NCBI RefSeq assembly: GCF_007989825.1
Contig: NZ_BJUA01000004.1
Coordinates: forward strand, 208,331-272,330
Reading direction: 5' to 3'
Length of the DNA stretch: 64,000 nucleotides
DNA from: Cellulomonas persica
GTDB lineage: Bacteria; Actinomycetota; Actinomycetes; Actinomycetales; Cellulomonadaceae
Below the pieces are notes generated by a model, which was given only the letters and a program-made list of their open reading frames with translations, did not search any database and was not told where the DNA came from. Shown here in pieces: positions 1 to 10,409 of the stretch. Every line of letters begins with the position of its first letter. Position 1 is the first letter of the stretch. Made by a program: the position numbers and the translations under genes.

Positions 1-2
1 GC

Positions 3-20
3 GGGGGACCTAGGTCCCCC
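3..20. promoter_or_regulatory. Perfect 18-bp palindrome with GGGACC half-sites
   Basis: GGGGGACCTAGGTCCCCC is a perfect palindrome with no loop, so it fits an operator better than a terminator. Its core GGGACC-TA-GGTCCC is nearly the same as the GGGACC-TT-GGTCCC site in front of nrdDG at 20979-20992. The half-sites resemble those of DosR/DevR-type (NarL family) hypoxia regulators. The gene it would control probably lies left of the window, because the gene to its right (122-919) ends toward it. Confidence 0.5.
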
Positions 21-121
21 GTGAACTCAGACTCTAGCGACCGCGCGGCCCGATGCGCCCCGCCGTGGGCGGGTATCGGTCGGTTCCGCGGGCCGGCCGC
101 GGGCTGAGCAGGCCGGTGGCG

Positions 122-919
122 TCAGCGGTGACGCTCGCGGAACGCGCCGAGGACCAGCCCGCGGCGGTGCGCGGCGTGCGCCGCGACGCCCGCGAGCAGC
201 AGCAGGACCCCCGCCACGAGGAGCGTCCCGGAGGTGCCCGCGACCGTGACCTCGAGCGCCGTCGAACGCCAGCTGCTGTCGCCGACGACGCGCAGCACCT
301 GCGTGCGCACGACGTGCGGCGTGACCAGGGCGACCACGCCCAGGACGGTGAGCACGGCGCCGCCCGTGAGCGGCGCCGCGGGCGTCCAGACCGCGAGCAC
401 CGCGACCCACCCGAGCGCGAGCAGCCCGAGGGCGACGAGCACCACGCCCGACCAGTCGACCGTGTCGTCCCAGCCGATGACTTGCACCGCGAGGATGCGC
501 GACTGCCCGAGCAGCAGCACGGCCAGCGCGAGCGGGGCCAGCACGAGCCCGACGAGCGCGCCCAGCACGTGCGTGCCGACGGCCGTGGTGCGGGGCGCGT
601 TCGGCTCGGGGAACAGCGCGTCGTCGCCGGTCGGGGCCGACGGTGCGGTCGCGGCAGGTGCGGGCGCAGCCGGTGCGGTCGCAGCGGGTGCGGGCGCGGC
701 AGGCGCCGCGGGGTCGACGGCGGGCGCGACGGCGGGCACGACGCGCGTGCCGTCGAGCGGCGTCGTCGGTCCGGCGCCCTGCGGCGGTGCCGCGGCGGGT
801 CCCGTGACCGGCGAGGGCGCGGCGGGACGCGCGCTCGTGCGTGCAGGCGGGGGAGGGACCGGCTCCGGCCGGACGACGGCGTGCCGTCCGGTGTCCGGGG
901 GAGGTTCGGACGTGCTCAT
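122..919 (-). CDS. Four-helix membrane protein with Pro/Ala-rich N-terminus
   Basis: Not recognised as a named family. The 265-residue product starts MSTSEPPPDT and has a disordered Pro/Ala/Thr-rich cytoplasmic stretch of roughly 110 residues. About four hydrophobic segments follow in the C-terminal half, ending in a basic tail. The ATG at 919 was chosen because the open frame upstream is low-complexity and lacks a domain. The gene lies 49 bp downstream of the formate/nitrite channel on the same strand, so the two may be cotranscribed. The product could be an accessory membrane protein of the channel or unrelated. The gene is probably real; its function is unknown. Confidence 0.7.
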   Translation of the reverse strand: MSTSEPPPDTGRHAVVRPEPVPPPPARTSARPAAPSPVTGPAAAPPQGAGPTTPLDGTRVVPAVAPAVDPAAPAAPAPAATAPAAPAPAATAPSAPTGDDALFPEPNAPRTTAVGTHVLGALVGLVLAPLALAVLLLGQSRILAVQVIGWDDTVDWSGVVLVALGLLALGWVAVLAVWTPAAPLTGGAVLTVLGVVALVTPHVVRTQVLRVVGDSSWRSTALEVTVAGTSGTLLVAGVLLLLAGVAAHAAHRRGLVLGAFRERHR

Positions 920-968
920 CGGGCGCCTCCCCGCAGTGCGGGCGGTGCCGGCTGCACCGCCGTCCCGC

Positions 969-1892
969 TCACCGTACGGCGGGTTCACCTCGTCCTGCGC
1001 GCGCTGCGCGGGGCGTGTCGTTCTGGTCGGTCGGCTGCGGCGCGACGGGAGCCGCGGCCTCGTCGGACGGTCCGACGCTCGGCGCGACCACGGCGGCCGG
1101 GGCCACGGCGGGCTCGCCGACCCGCGGCGTCGCACGGTAGGCGTACGCGGCGCCGACGAGCAGAGCACCGCCGACCGTGTTCCCGAGGCCGACGAAGAGC
1201 ATGTTGCGTGCGAACTCGAGCACGGTCGCCTCGGGGAGCCCGCCGATCACGCCGAGCGACATCGTCGTCATGTTCGCCACGACGTGCTCGAAGCCCGAGG
1301 TGATGAAGACCATGACGCACGCGAAGATCGCCATGATCTTCGCGGCCTCGTCACGCAGCTTGGTCGCGCACCACACGCCGAGGCAGACCAGCAGGTTGCA
1401 CAGGATCCCGCGCACGAACAGCTGCACGTTCGTCTCGTGCGCCTTGTGCTCGATCATGCGCGCGATCTGGTCGCCCGCGGCGGTGCCCGGCGCGGTGACG
1501 CCCGAGAGGTGGACGAGCACCGCGAACAGGAACGCGCCGACGAGGTTGCCGCCGAGGACGGCGAGCAGTGTGAGGCCCCCGCGGGCCCACGTGATGCGAC
1601 GGCGCATCGCGCCCTGCGTGAGCATCATCATCGCGGACGTCGCGAGCTCACCGCCGCCGATCACCACGATCGTGAGCGCGACGCCGAACACCATGCCCTG
1701 CACGAGCGGCGCGAACGGGTTCGCGGCGGCGACGAGCGGGCCGCCCGCCTCGACCATGATGACCACGCCGATGCCGATGTACGCACCGGCCAGCATGGTG
1801 CGCACCAGGAACAGCCAGGGGGTCGACAACAGCTCGACCTTGTGGTGCGCGTTCTCGACCTGGGTCTCGACCGCTTCCTCGATGCTCAGCAC
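969..1892 (-). CDS. Formate/nitrite transporter (FNT) family channel
   Basis: A 307-residue membrane protein of the FocA/NirC family, which forms pentameric channels for formate, nitrite or related small anions. Family marks are the GGGELATSAMMM loop, RGILCNLLVCLGVWCA, and FEHVVANMTT, which carries the conserved histidine of the pore. Six membrane helices can be traced, followed by a hydrophilic C-terminal tail rich in Ala/Pro/Asp. No ATG is available near the family start, so the GTG at 1892 is used (VLSIEEAVE). Substrate cannot be decided from sequence. It is divergent from the Old Yellow Enzyme gene; the shared 91-bp region holds a palindrome. Confidence 0.9.
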   Translation of the reverse strand: MLSIEEAVETQVENAHHKVELLSTPWLFLVRTMLAGAYIGIGVVIMVEAGGPLVAAANPFAPLVQGMVFGVALTIVVIGGGELATSAMMMLTQGAMRRRITWARGGLTLLAVLGGNLVGAFLFAVLVHLSGVTAPGTAAGDQIARMIEHKAHETNVQLFVRGILCNLLVCLGVWCATKLRDEAAKIMAIFACVMVFITSGFEHVVANMTTMSLGVIGGLPEATVLEFARNMLFVGLGNTVGGALLVGAAYAYRATPRVGEPAVAPAAVVAPSVGPSDEAAAPVAPQPTDQNDTPRAARAGRGEPAVR

Positions 1893-1921
1893 CCCGCCAT
1901 GCTCGCGTGGACGCTTATCCG

Positions 1922-1936
1922 TTTCGTGGGACGAAA
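1922..1936. promoter_or_regulatory. Palindrome TTTCGTGGGACGAAA between divergent genes
   Basis: TTTCGT-GGG-ACGAAA has perfect 6-bp arms. It lies between the FNT channel start (1892) and the Old Yellow Enzyme start (1984), about 30 bp upstream of one and 48 bp upstream of the other. This is a typical place for an operator acting on both promoters. No regulator gene is adjacent, so the binding protein is unknown. Confidence 0.4.
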
Positions 1937-1970
1937 GGCTGCGCGGGCGGGCCAGACGTGCTCGGGGACG

Positions 1971-1976
1971 TAGATT
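1971..1976 (+). promoter_or_regulatory. -10 hexamer TAGATT, leaderless start of the OYE gene
   Basis: TAGATT ends 7 bp before the GTG at 1984. No Shine-Dalgarno sequence precedes the GTG, so transcription probably begins at the start codon, as is common in actinobacteria. Confidence 0.5.
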
Positions 1977-1983
1977 CGCGCGC

Positions 1984-3111
<1,128 letters not shown>

Positions 3112-3983
3112 CCACGCTCGCCCCGGCCACGCCGCCGACGACCACGACCCCGCCGATCAGCCACCACGCCCAGGCGTGCAGCCCGCCGCTCGCGTCCCGA
3201 GCCTGCTGGACCTGGAGCTCCCACGCGGCGAGCTCGGCCTCGTCGGGCGAGAACAGCGACGGACCGGTGCCGCCGCTCGAGTCGTCCAGGACCAGCGCGT
3301 ACTCGGCGGCGCGCCGGGCCGCTGCCGTGACGAACTCCTCATAGCCCACGGGCGTCGGCACATCCACCAGCGCTCGCTCGTCGAGCGCCGCGACCTCGTC
3401 GGGCGTGACGCCGAACCACCCGCCCTGCCAGTGCAGGAGCCGGCTCGGCAGCTCGCGCCCGGACGGCACCAGATCGACCTGGGTCAGCCCGGTGAACGTC
3501 GCCCCGCCGCCCGATTCGACCGCGCACAGGACGGCGTCCTGCGCCACGCCGTCCGCGACGACCTGGGCGCACCACTCGCCGCTGAGCTCGGCCGTGCTCG
3601 CGTAGTCGGTGGAACCGGTGACCGTGTCGTCGCCCAGGTCGTACCCGGGCAGGCCGACGACGACATGTGGCACGACCGGCCCGAACGTCACGACGGTGTC
3701 ACCGTCGACCACCGGGACGAGCCCGGCGTCGACGTGGCCGGCACCCTCGTCGGTGAACCACGCCGCCACAGCTGCGGGCACCCCGTCAGTCCGCGACGGC
3801 CGGGCCGTCGCCACCGCGATGCCGCCGACCACCGCCAGCCCCACCACGGCCCCTGCGGCCAGCCGCACGCCGACCCGACCCCTGCTCCCCCTGTTGCCCG
3901 TCATCATCGTCAGCATGCACGCGGAACGATGCGCACGGGGTGGGTTTGGTCAGGTCAGGTGTGGCCGCTCCACCCGGTGAGGG

Positions 3984-5372
<1,389 letters not shown>

Positions 5373-5498
5373 GCCGCCAGTGTGCCGCCCCGGTTCCGCG
5401 AGCGCTCGGCGCACGGCGTCGCGGTGTGCTGGGGCGTCGTCGCCTCGTGGGCGTCGTGGCGCGCTCTGCTGCGGCGTCCGCGTACCCGCGCGCGCGGG

Positions 5499-5504
5499 TA
5501 CCGT
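5499..5504 (+). promoter_or_regulatory. -10 hexamer TACCGT, leaderless start of the Fic-like gene
   Basis: TACCGT lies 6 bp before the GTG at 5511 and no ribosome binding site is present, so a leaderless transcript is likely. The promoter is divergent from the malic enzyme gene, whose start is 138 bp away. Confidence 0.4.
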
Positions 5505-5510
5505 CGCCGG

Positions 5511-6428
5511 GTGACGCAGGACGCGCTGACCGGGTGGGTCGAGGTGACGGCCGACGCCGTCGAGCGGGCGCGCGCGGCGTGCGACGAGCTGCGCTGGCAC
5601 GAGGCGTACCGCAGGCGCTGGCGCGAGGTCCGAGCCGAGGCCGGGCTGCGCGCCGCGCACGCGAGCGCAGCGCTGGAGGGGGCGCGCCTCCCGCTCGACC
5701 TCGTGCGGTCGCTGGCGACCGGGACGACGAGCTGGCCCGCGGCCGGTGCTGCCCCACGTCCGGCCGACGACGGTGCTGGGCCGACCGTTGCGCGAGGCGG
5801 GTCCGCGGCCGGCGTGCCGGCGGTCGATGCGGAGGCGGTGCTGGTCGGGGCGCTGCGGGGGGCCTCGCTCGTCGAGTCGCTCGTGCCCGACCTCGGGTCG
5901 CAGCAGCGTGCGGCGCTGCCCCCGCTGCCGCAGCTCCTCGCCCGCGCGCACACCGTCGTCGGTGCGGGGTGGCTCCCCGTCGACGCGCTCGGGCGGCTGC
6001 GCACCGACGAGCCCGCGCTCGACCAGCGGGGGCTCGGCCCCGCACCCACGGGCCGCGAGGTCGCCGCACGCATCGACCTGCTCGCCCGCACCGTCGCCAC
6101 GACGAACGCGCCCGCGCTCGTCGTCGCCGCGCTCGTGCACGCTGAGGTGCTGGCCGTGCGGCCGTTCGTCGCGGGCAACGGGCTCGTCGCGCGGCTCGTC
6201 GCCCGCGTGCTCGCGACCTCCGGCGGGCTCGACCCGACCGGTTCGGTGCTCCCCGAGCTCACGTGGGCCGACGCTCCACAGCCCTACGTCGCGGGGGTCG
6301 CGGGCTACTCGACCGGTGAGCCGGAACGGGTCGCGGCGTGGTTCACGTCGTACGCGTCGGCGGTCGTCGCCGGCGCGGCGGCCGCCCGCACGGTCGCCGA
6401 CGCGGTGCTCGCCGGCTCCCTCTCCTGA
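5511..6428 (+). CDS. Fic/DOC-like protein with degenerate catalytic motif
   Basis: A 305-residue cytosolic protein with a Fic fold signature. The helix that normally carries HPFx[D/E]GNGRxxR reads [12 protein letters not shown], so the catalytic His is Arg, the metal-binding acid is Ala and the first Arg is Leu. The anion-hole GNG remains. Near residue 45, SAALEG matches the [S/T]xxxE[G/N] inhibitory-helix motif of class II Fic proteins. An AMP-transferase with this active site should be inactive; a structural, nucleotide-binding or altered chemistry role is possible. Internal segments are rich in Ala and Leu. The start GTG 5511 is leaderless. Confidence is high that it is a gene, moderate for the family. 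Confidence 0.75.
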   Translation: MTQDALTGWVEVTADAVERARAACDELRWHEAYRRRWREVRAEAGLRAAHASAALEGARLPLDLVRSLATGTTSWPAAGAAPRPADDGAGPTVARGGSAAGVPAVDAEAVLVGALRGASLVESLVPDLGSQQRAALPPLPQLLARAHTVVGAGWLPVDALGRLRTDEPALDQRGLGPAPTGREVAARIDLLARTVATTNAPALVVAALVHAEVLAVRPFVAGNGLVARLVARVLATSGGLDPTGSVLPELTWADAPQPYVAGVAGYSTGEPERVAAWFTSYASAVVAGAAAARTVADAVLAGSLS

Positions 6429-7068
6429 CCACCCCAGCACGGCCCCGCTGACCGGGGCGCGCGCCGCGCCGACCGCTGGCCGCCCGCCGCGCGGACCCCC
6501 TGCGAGGTCGTCAGATCCACTCGTGGTCGTGACATGACGTTGACGACTTCGCCCCGTGCCGACGACTTCACCCTGGTGCTCACGACTCCCGGGCGCGGTG
6601 CACCGCGCCGGCACCCGCGGGTCGTCGGGTCGGCACGCACTCGCCGGTCGTCAGGAACACGCGAGGTCGTGAGTTGACGATGACGACTTCACTTGGCGTT
6701 GACGACTTCGCCTGGTGCTGACGACTTGGCGGCGGCTGATGCGTTGGGGCGCACGAACGACGGCGCCCCGTGGGACGCCGTCGTCGTCTGCCGCCGGAGG
6801 GTGATCAAGCGTGCATCTTCTTGGTCGCAACGGGACCAGCCCGGTCGACCCGCCCGAAGGTGGGCTACACCTGCGCGTGGGTGCCCTCCGGCTCTGCAGT
6901 TGTAGATCCGTTGATACCCCCATCCGACGGGTTCGGAAAGGGCTGCGCGCGTCGTCGCAGGTCGCATACCGGGCGCGATCACAAGGTGGGACGCATGTCC
7001 GCAGTCCGGACGTGCGTCGAGGCCGCGGACGGATGCGTCGGCGAGACCGCTGGTGAGACGGCCGGACG
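6429..7068. other. 640-bp gap with repeated GACGACTT / AGGTCGTC motifs
   Basis: No convincing gene is visible; the short open frames here have no codon bias or start signals. From 6497 to 6730 the sequence carries many copies of TGACGACTTC and its near-complement GAGGTCGT (for example 6504-6514, 6540-6550, 6560-6570 and 6664-6670). These can pair through G-T wobbles. A perfect 18-bp palindrome GGCGCGGTGCACCGCGCC sits at 6592-6609. The same motif family occurs at 46430-46500. The part 6811-7060 was searched by eye for a tRNA fold and none was found. Confidence 0.5.
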
Positions 7069-7893
7069 TCAGCTCGCGCGCGCTCGACGACGGTGCCACA
7101 CCCACCACGCGACGCCCCCGGCGACCATCGCGGCGACGACCAGCGCGCTTGCGACCCGCGCCTCGCGGTCGAAGTCGAACAGCGGCACCGGGCGTCGGAA
7201 CGCGAGCACGCCCCACCCGTTCTCGACGGCCAGCCGGCGCAGCGCCCGGTCCGGGTTCACCGCGAACCCGTGGCCCACGACCCCGAGCATGGGCGCGTCG
7301 GTGATCGAGTCCGAGTACGCGTAGCTCGCCTCGAGGTCGTAACCGCGCTCGGCCGCGAGCTCGCGGATCGCCTGGGCCTTGTTCTCGCCGTACGCGTAGA
7401 AGTCGATGTCGCCCGTGTACCTGCCGTCGAGCACCTGCATGCGCGTCGCGACCACGTGGTCGGCACCCAGGATCGCGGCGATCGGCTCGACGATCTCGCT
7501 GCCCGACGCCGAGACGATCACCACGTCGCGGCCCGCCTCGTGGTGCTCCGCGATCAGCGCGACGGCCTCGGCGTAGACGGTCGGGTCGATCGCCTCGTGC
7601 AGCGTCTCGGCGACGATCTGCGACACCTGCGACACGGGCCACCCCGTCACCGTGCGCGAGAGGTTCGCGCGCAGCCGCTCGGTCTGTGCGGCATCGGCGC
7701 CGCCGACGAGGTACAGGAACTGCGCGACCGCGGTGCGCAGCACGTTGCGACGCGTGAGCAGGCCCTCGGCGAGGAAGCCGCGCGAGAACGCCGTGGCCGA
7801 CGACGTCGCGATGATCGTCTTGTCGAGGTCGAAGAACGCCGCTGCGCGCGCGGGCGGGTGCGCGGGGCTGCTCGAGGCGTGCTCGTCGGCCAT
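7069..7893 (-). CDS. HAD-IB family phosphatase (SerB-like) with C-terminal membrane anchor
   Basis: A 274-residue haloacid dehalogenase superfamily hydrolase. Motif I is DLDKTI near residue 23 with the nucleophile Asp. Motif II is VIVSASGSE. The Lys of GENKAQAI and the acidic pair in YSDSITDAPML supply motifs III and IV. It matches the HAD-IB group that includes SerB and CicA-like phosphatases. The C-terminus ends in a hydrophobic helix (ALVVAAMVAGGVAWWVW) and a basic tail, so the enzyme is probably membrane tethered. Start ATG 7893 is preceded by GGAAGGAG at good spacing. Substrate unknown. It is divergent from the secretion cluster. Confidence 0.88.
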   Translation of the reverse strand: MADEHASSSPAHPPARAAAFFDLDKTIIATSSATAFSRGFLAEGLLTRRNVLRTAVAQFLYLVGGADAAQTERLRANLSRTVTGWPVSQVSQIVAETLHEAIDPTVYAEAVALIAEHHEAGRDVVIVSASGSEIVEPIAAILGADHVVATRMQVLDGRYTGDIDFYAYGENKAQAIRELAAERGYDLEASYAYSDSITDAPMLGVVGHGFAVNPDRALRRLAVENGWGVLAFRRPVPLFDFDREARVASALVVAAMVAGGVAWWVWHRRRARAS

Positions 7894-8319
7894 CCGTGCG
7901 CTCCTTCCCTGGTCGGGCGTGCCCGGTCGCGGTGAGGCGTGGCGTGCCTGGCGAGGCACCCCGCGAGCGTAGCGACCTCCTGTGACACCGCACACAGGTC
8001 ACCGCGCTGTGCGCCGGTCTCGTGCCGCCGCCTGCTCGCGCTTGCGCGGGACGCGACCCGACCCCAGCCCTGGGCCCCAACCCCCGTATCCCCAGACCGC
8101 CGTCCGCCGCGCTCGTCGGGCCCGCTGCTCCGGCACGGTCGGTGGGCCGGCCGGGTGCCCGCGCCCGGGTCCTGTGCAGGTCGGCGTGGCGGTCCGCGGT
8201 CGGGCTGACGGGTCCGCCCGGGCACCGGGAGCGGCCGGTCAGCCGGGGCATCGAGAGAGCCGAGCGGCCCCACCACGGGGCGACGAGCGGGCGGGTGGGA
8301 CGACGAGAGGAGGCGGCGC
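7894..8319. other. 426-bp divergent intergenic region
   Basis: Non-coding spacer between the HAD phosphatase (leftward) and the secretion cluster (rightward). It contains a CRP/GlxR-like site at 7981-7996 and, on the minus strand, a -10-like TACGCT (plus-strand AGCGTA near 7967) about 75 bp upstream of the phosphatase. GGAGG before GTG 8320 is the ribosome binding site of the first cluster gene. I see no gene. Confidence 0.5.
7981..7996. promoter_or_regulatory. CRP/GlxR-like box TGTGACACCGCACACA
   Basis: The site matches the cAMP-receptor consensus TGTGA-N6-TCACA at all but one of the ten fixed positions (TGTGA-CACCGC-ACACA). It lies 88 bp upstream of the HAD phosphatase and 324 bp upstream of the secretion cluster. 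Confidence 0.35.
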
Positions 8320-9213
8320 GTGAGGGCATCGGGCGAGCTCGAGGACTGGCAGGCCGAACGGCAGACCGGGGAGTGGCAGGCGAGCGACCGCTGGCCGCTG
8401 GCGGGGCCAGCGGTGGCGTCCCCGACCGCGTCCGCTCGGCCGGGTGCTCGCGTGATCGGTGTCGTGGGTGGCCGGGGCGGAGCGGGGGCGTCGACGTTCG
8501 CGGCCGCGCTCGCAGCACGGTTCGCCCGGCGCACGGCGACGGCCCTCGTCGACCTCGACCGGTGCGGAGCGGGCATCGACGTGCTGCTCGCGCTCGAGGA
8601 CTCGGACGGCGTGCGCTGGCCCGACCTGACGTCGGCGCGCGGCGACGTCGACGGCGCACAGGTGCTCGCGCTGCTGCCACGCTGGGGCCCGTGCGCGGTG
8701 CTCAGCGCCGACCGGCGGCGTCCGACGTTCCCGGAGCCCGGTGTCGTCGCCGACGTGCTGCATGCGCTCGCCTGCGCGTGCGGGGTCGTCGTCGTGGACC
8801 TCGAGCGCGCCGGTGTCGTGACGGGGGAGTCCGTCGCCGCGGCGTGCGACGCGATCGTCGTGCTCGCGCCGCGGGACCTGCGCACCGTCGCCGGGGTGCT
8901 CGCGATGCGCGACCGGCTCGTCGGGCACGGCGCGCTCGTGGGGCTCGTCGCGTGCGGGCCTTCGCCCGGCGGGCTGAGCGCCGACGAGCTCTCGCACGCG
9001 GTCGACCTGCCGGTCCTCGCGCGGATGGGCGTCGACCGGCGCACAGCGGCGGCGACCGAGCGGGGTGGCGTGCCGCTGACCGGAGCGGTCGCCCGGGCCG
9101 CCGCGCGCGTGGCGCGAGCCGTCGGCACCGACCCGCCCGCGGGATCAGGCCTGGCGCACGGTGGGGCCGTGGCGGCGGGTGGCGTGCCTGCGCTGCGGCA
9201 GGGCGCGTGGTGA
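8320..9213 (+). CDS. CpaE/Ssd-like P-loop ATPase of the helicase/secretion neighbourhood
   Basis: A 297-residue MinD/ParA-type protein homologous to the septum-site-determining protein Ssd and to CpaE, which helps localise Tad pilus machines. After about 45 disordered residues comes the deviant Walker A GGRGGAGASTF, then LVDLDRCGAGID, and the VVVVDLERAG strand. Start GTG 8320 is preceded by GGAGG at 7 bp. The gene overlaps tadA by 4 bp and opens a tightly packed operon of secretion genes. It matches the known actinobacterial CpaE homologue found beside tadA and a DECH helicase. A role in positioning or regulating pilus assembly is inference. Confidence 0.88.
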   Translation: MRASGELEDWQAERQTGEWQASDRWPLAGPAVASPTASARPGARVIGVVGGRGGAGASTFAAALAARFARRTATALVDLDRCGAGIDVLLALEDSDGVRWPDLTSARGDVDGAQVLALLPRWGPCAVLSADRRRPTFPEPGVVADVLHALACACGVVVVDLERAGVVTGESVAAACDAIVVLAPRDLRTVAGVLAMRDRLVGHGALVGLVACGPSPGGLSADELSHAVDLPVLARMGVDRRTAAATERGGVPLTGAVARAAARVARAVGTDPPAGSGLAHGGAVAAGGVPALRQGAW

Positions 9214-10409
9214 GCGTCGTCGCCACGGCTCCCGTCGAGCCGGTGCTCGTCGCGGCGGACTTCGTCGATGCCGTCCGTGAGCGCGTGCAGCAGCTGCCTG
9301 CGGGGGAGCGCGCGCTCGGGACAGCGGTCGAGCTCGTCGCGCGCGAACGCGGCGCGGTGCTCGGCTCGGCGGTGCTGCCGGCCACGGTGCAGGCCGTGCG
9401 AGCGGCGATCTTCGGGGCCGGTCCGCTGCAGCCGTTCCTCGACGACCCTCGCGTCAGCGACGTGCTCGTCAACGGTCCGCGCGACGTGTGGGTCGAGCTC
9501 GACGGGCGGCTGATCCGCACGGACGTGGACCTCGGTTCCGAGCAGGACGTGCGCGCGCTCGCGGTGCGTCTGGCGGCTGCGGGCGGGCAGCGCCTCGACG
9601 ACGGTGCTCCGACGGTCGACGCGCGCCTGCCCGACGGCACGCGCCTGCACGCGGTGCTGCCGCCCGTCGCCGGTGGGAGCGCGCTGCTGAGCCTGCGCGT
9701 CGTGCGCTCGCGCGCGCTGTCGATGGACGAGCTGGTCCGGGTCGGGACGGTTCCGCGTGAGCTCGCCGGTGTCGTGCGCGCGCTCGTCGACGCCCGCGCG
9801 AACCTGCTGGTCTCGGGCGCCACCGGCGCGGGCAAGACCACTCTGCTGGCGGCGCTGCTCTCGTGGGCACGGCACGACGAGCGCATCGTCGTCATCGAGG
9901 AGGCCGGAGAGCTCGCGCCCGACCACCCGCACGTCGTGCGGCTCCTGGCCCGCCGCGCGAACGTCGAGGGCGTCGGCCGGGTCGACCTGGCCGAGCTCGT
10001 GCGGCAGGCGCTACGGATGCGACCGGACCGGATCGTGCTCGGCGAGTGCCGGGGCGCCGAGGTCCGCGAGGTCATGGCCGCGCTGAACACCGGGCACGAC
10101 GGCGGGTGCGCGACCGTGCACGCCAACACGGCGGCCGACGTCCCCGCCCGGCTCGAGGCGCTCGCCGCTCTCGCGGGCCTGAGCCGCGACGCGACCGCCG
10201 CGCAGGCGTCCGCCGCGTTCGACGCGGTGCTGCACCTGCGGCGGTCGGGTCCAGGCCGGACGCGCCGGATGCTCGCCGAGATCGCGGTCGTGCAGCGTGG
10301 GCGCGACGGTCTGGAGGCCGTGACGGCGGTCGCGGTCGGACCGTCCGGCGCGGTCGCACGCGGACCCGGGTGGGCACGGCTCGCGGCACGTCTGGAGCCC
10401 GCGACGTGA
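9210..10409 (+). CDS. tadA: TadA/CpaF family secretion ATPase
   Basis: A 399-residue type II/IV secretion NTPase that powers assembly of Flp/Tad pili from the cytoplasmic face. The N-terminal domain includes LVNGPRDVWVELDGRL. The Walker A is GATGAGKT at residues 203-210, the Walker B region is RIVVIEEAGEL, and the TadA-type His box is GHDGGCATVHANT. It starts with GTG inside the upstream stop (GTGA overlap), showing translational coupling. Length is normal for the actinobacterial helicase/secretion-neighbourhood ATPase. Confidence 0.93.
   Translation: MSVVATAPVEPVLVAADFVDAVRERVQQLPAGERALGTAVELVARERGAVLGSAVLPATVQAVRAAIFGAGPLQPFLDDPRVSDVLVNGPRDVWVELDGRLIRTDVDLGSEQDVRALAVRLAAAGGQRLDDGAPTVDARLPDGTRLHAVLPPVAGGSALLSLRVVRSRALSMDELVRVGTVPRELAGVVRALVDARANLLVSGATGAGKTTLLAALLSWARHDERIVVIEEAGELAPDHPHVVRLLARRANVEGVGRVDLAELVRQALRMRPDRIVLGECRGAEVREVMAALNTGHDGGCATVHANTAADVPARLEALAALAGLSRDATAAQASAAFDAVLHLRRSGPGRTRRMLAEIAVVQRGRDGLEAVTAVAVGPSGAVARGPGWARLAARLEPAT

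Noticed and set aside
6811..6965. Possible tRNA or integration remnant in the gap before the HAD gene
   Set aside because: No cloverleaf with a proper acceptor stem and TTCRA loop could be drawn on either strand, and no integrase is nearby.
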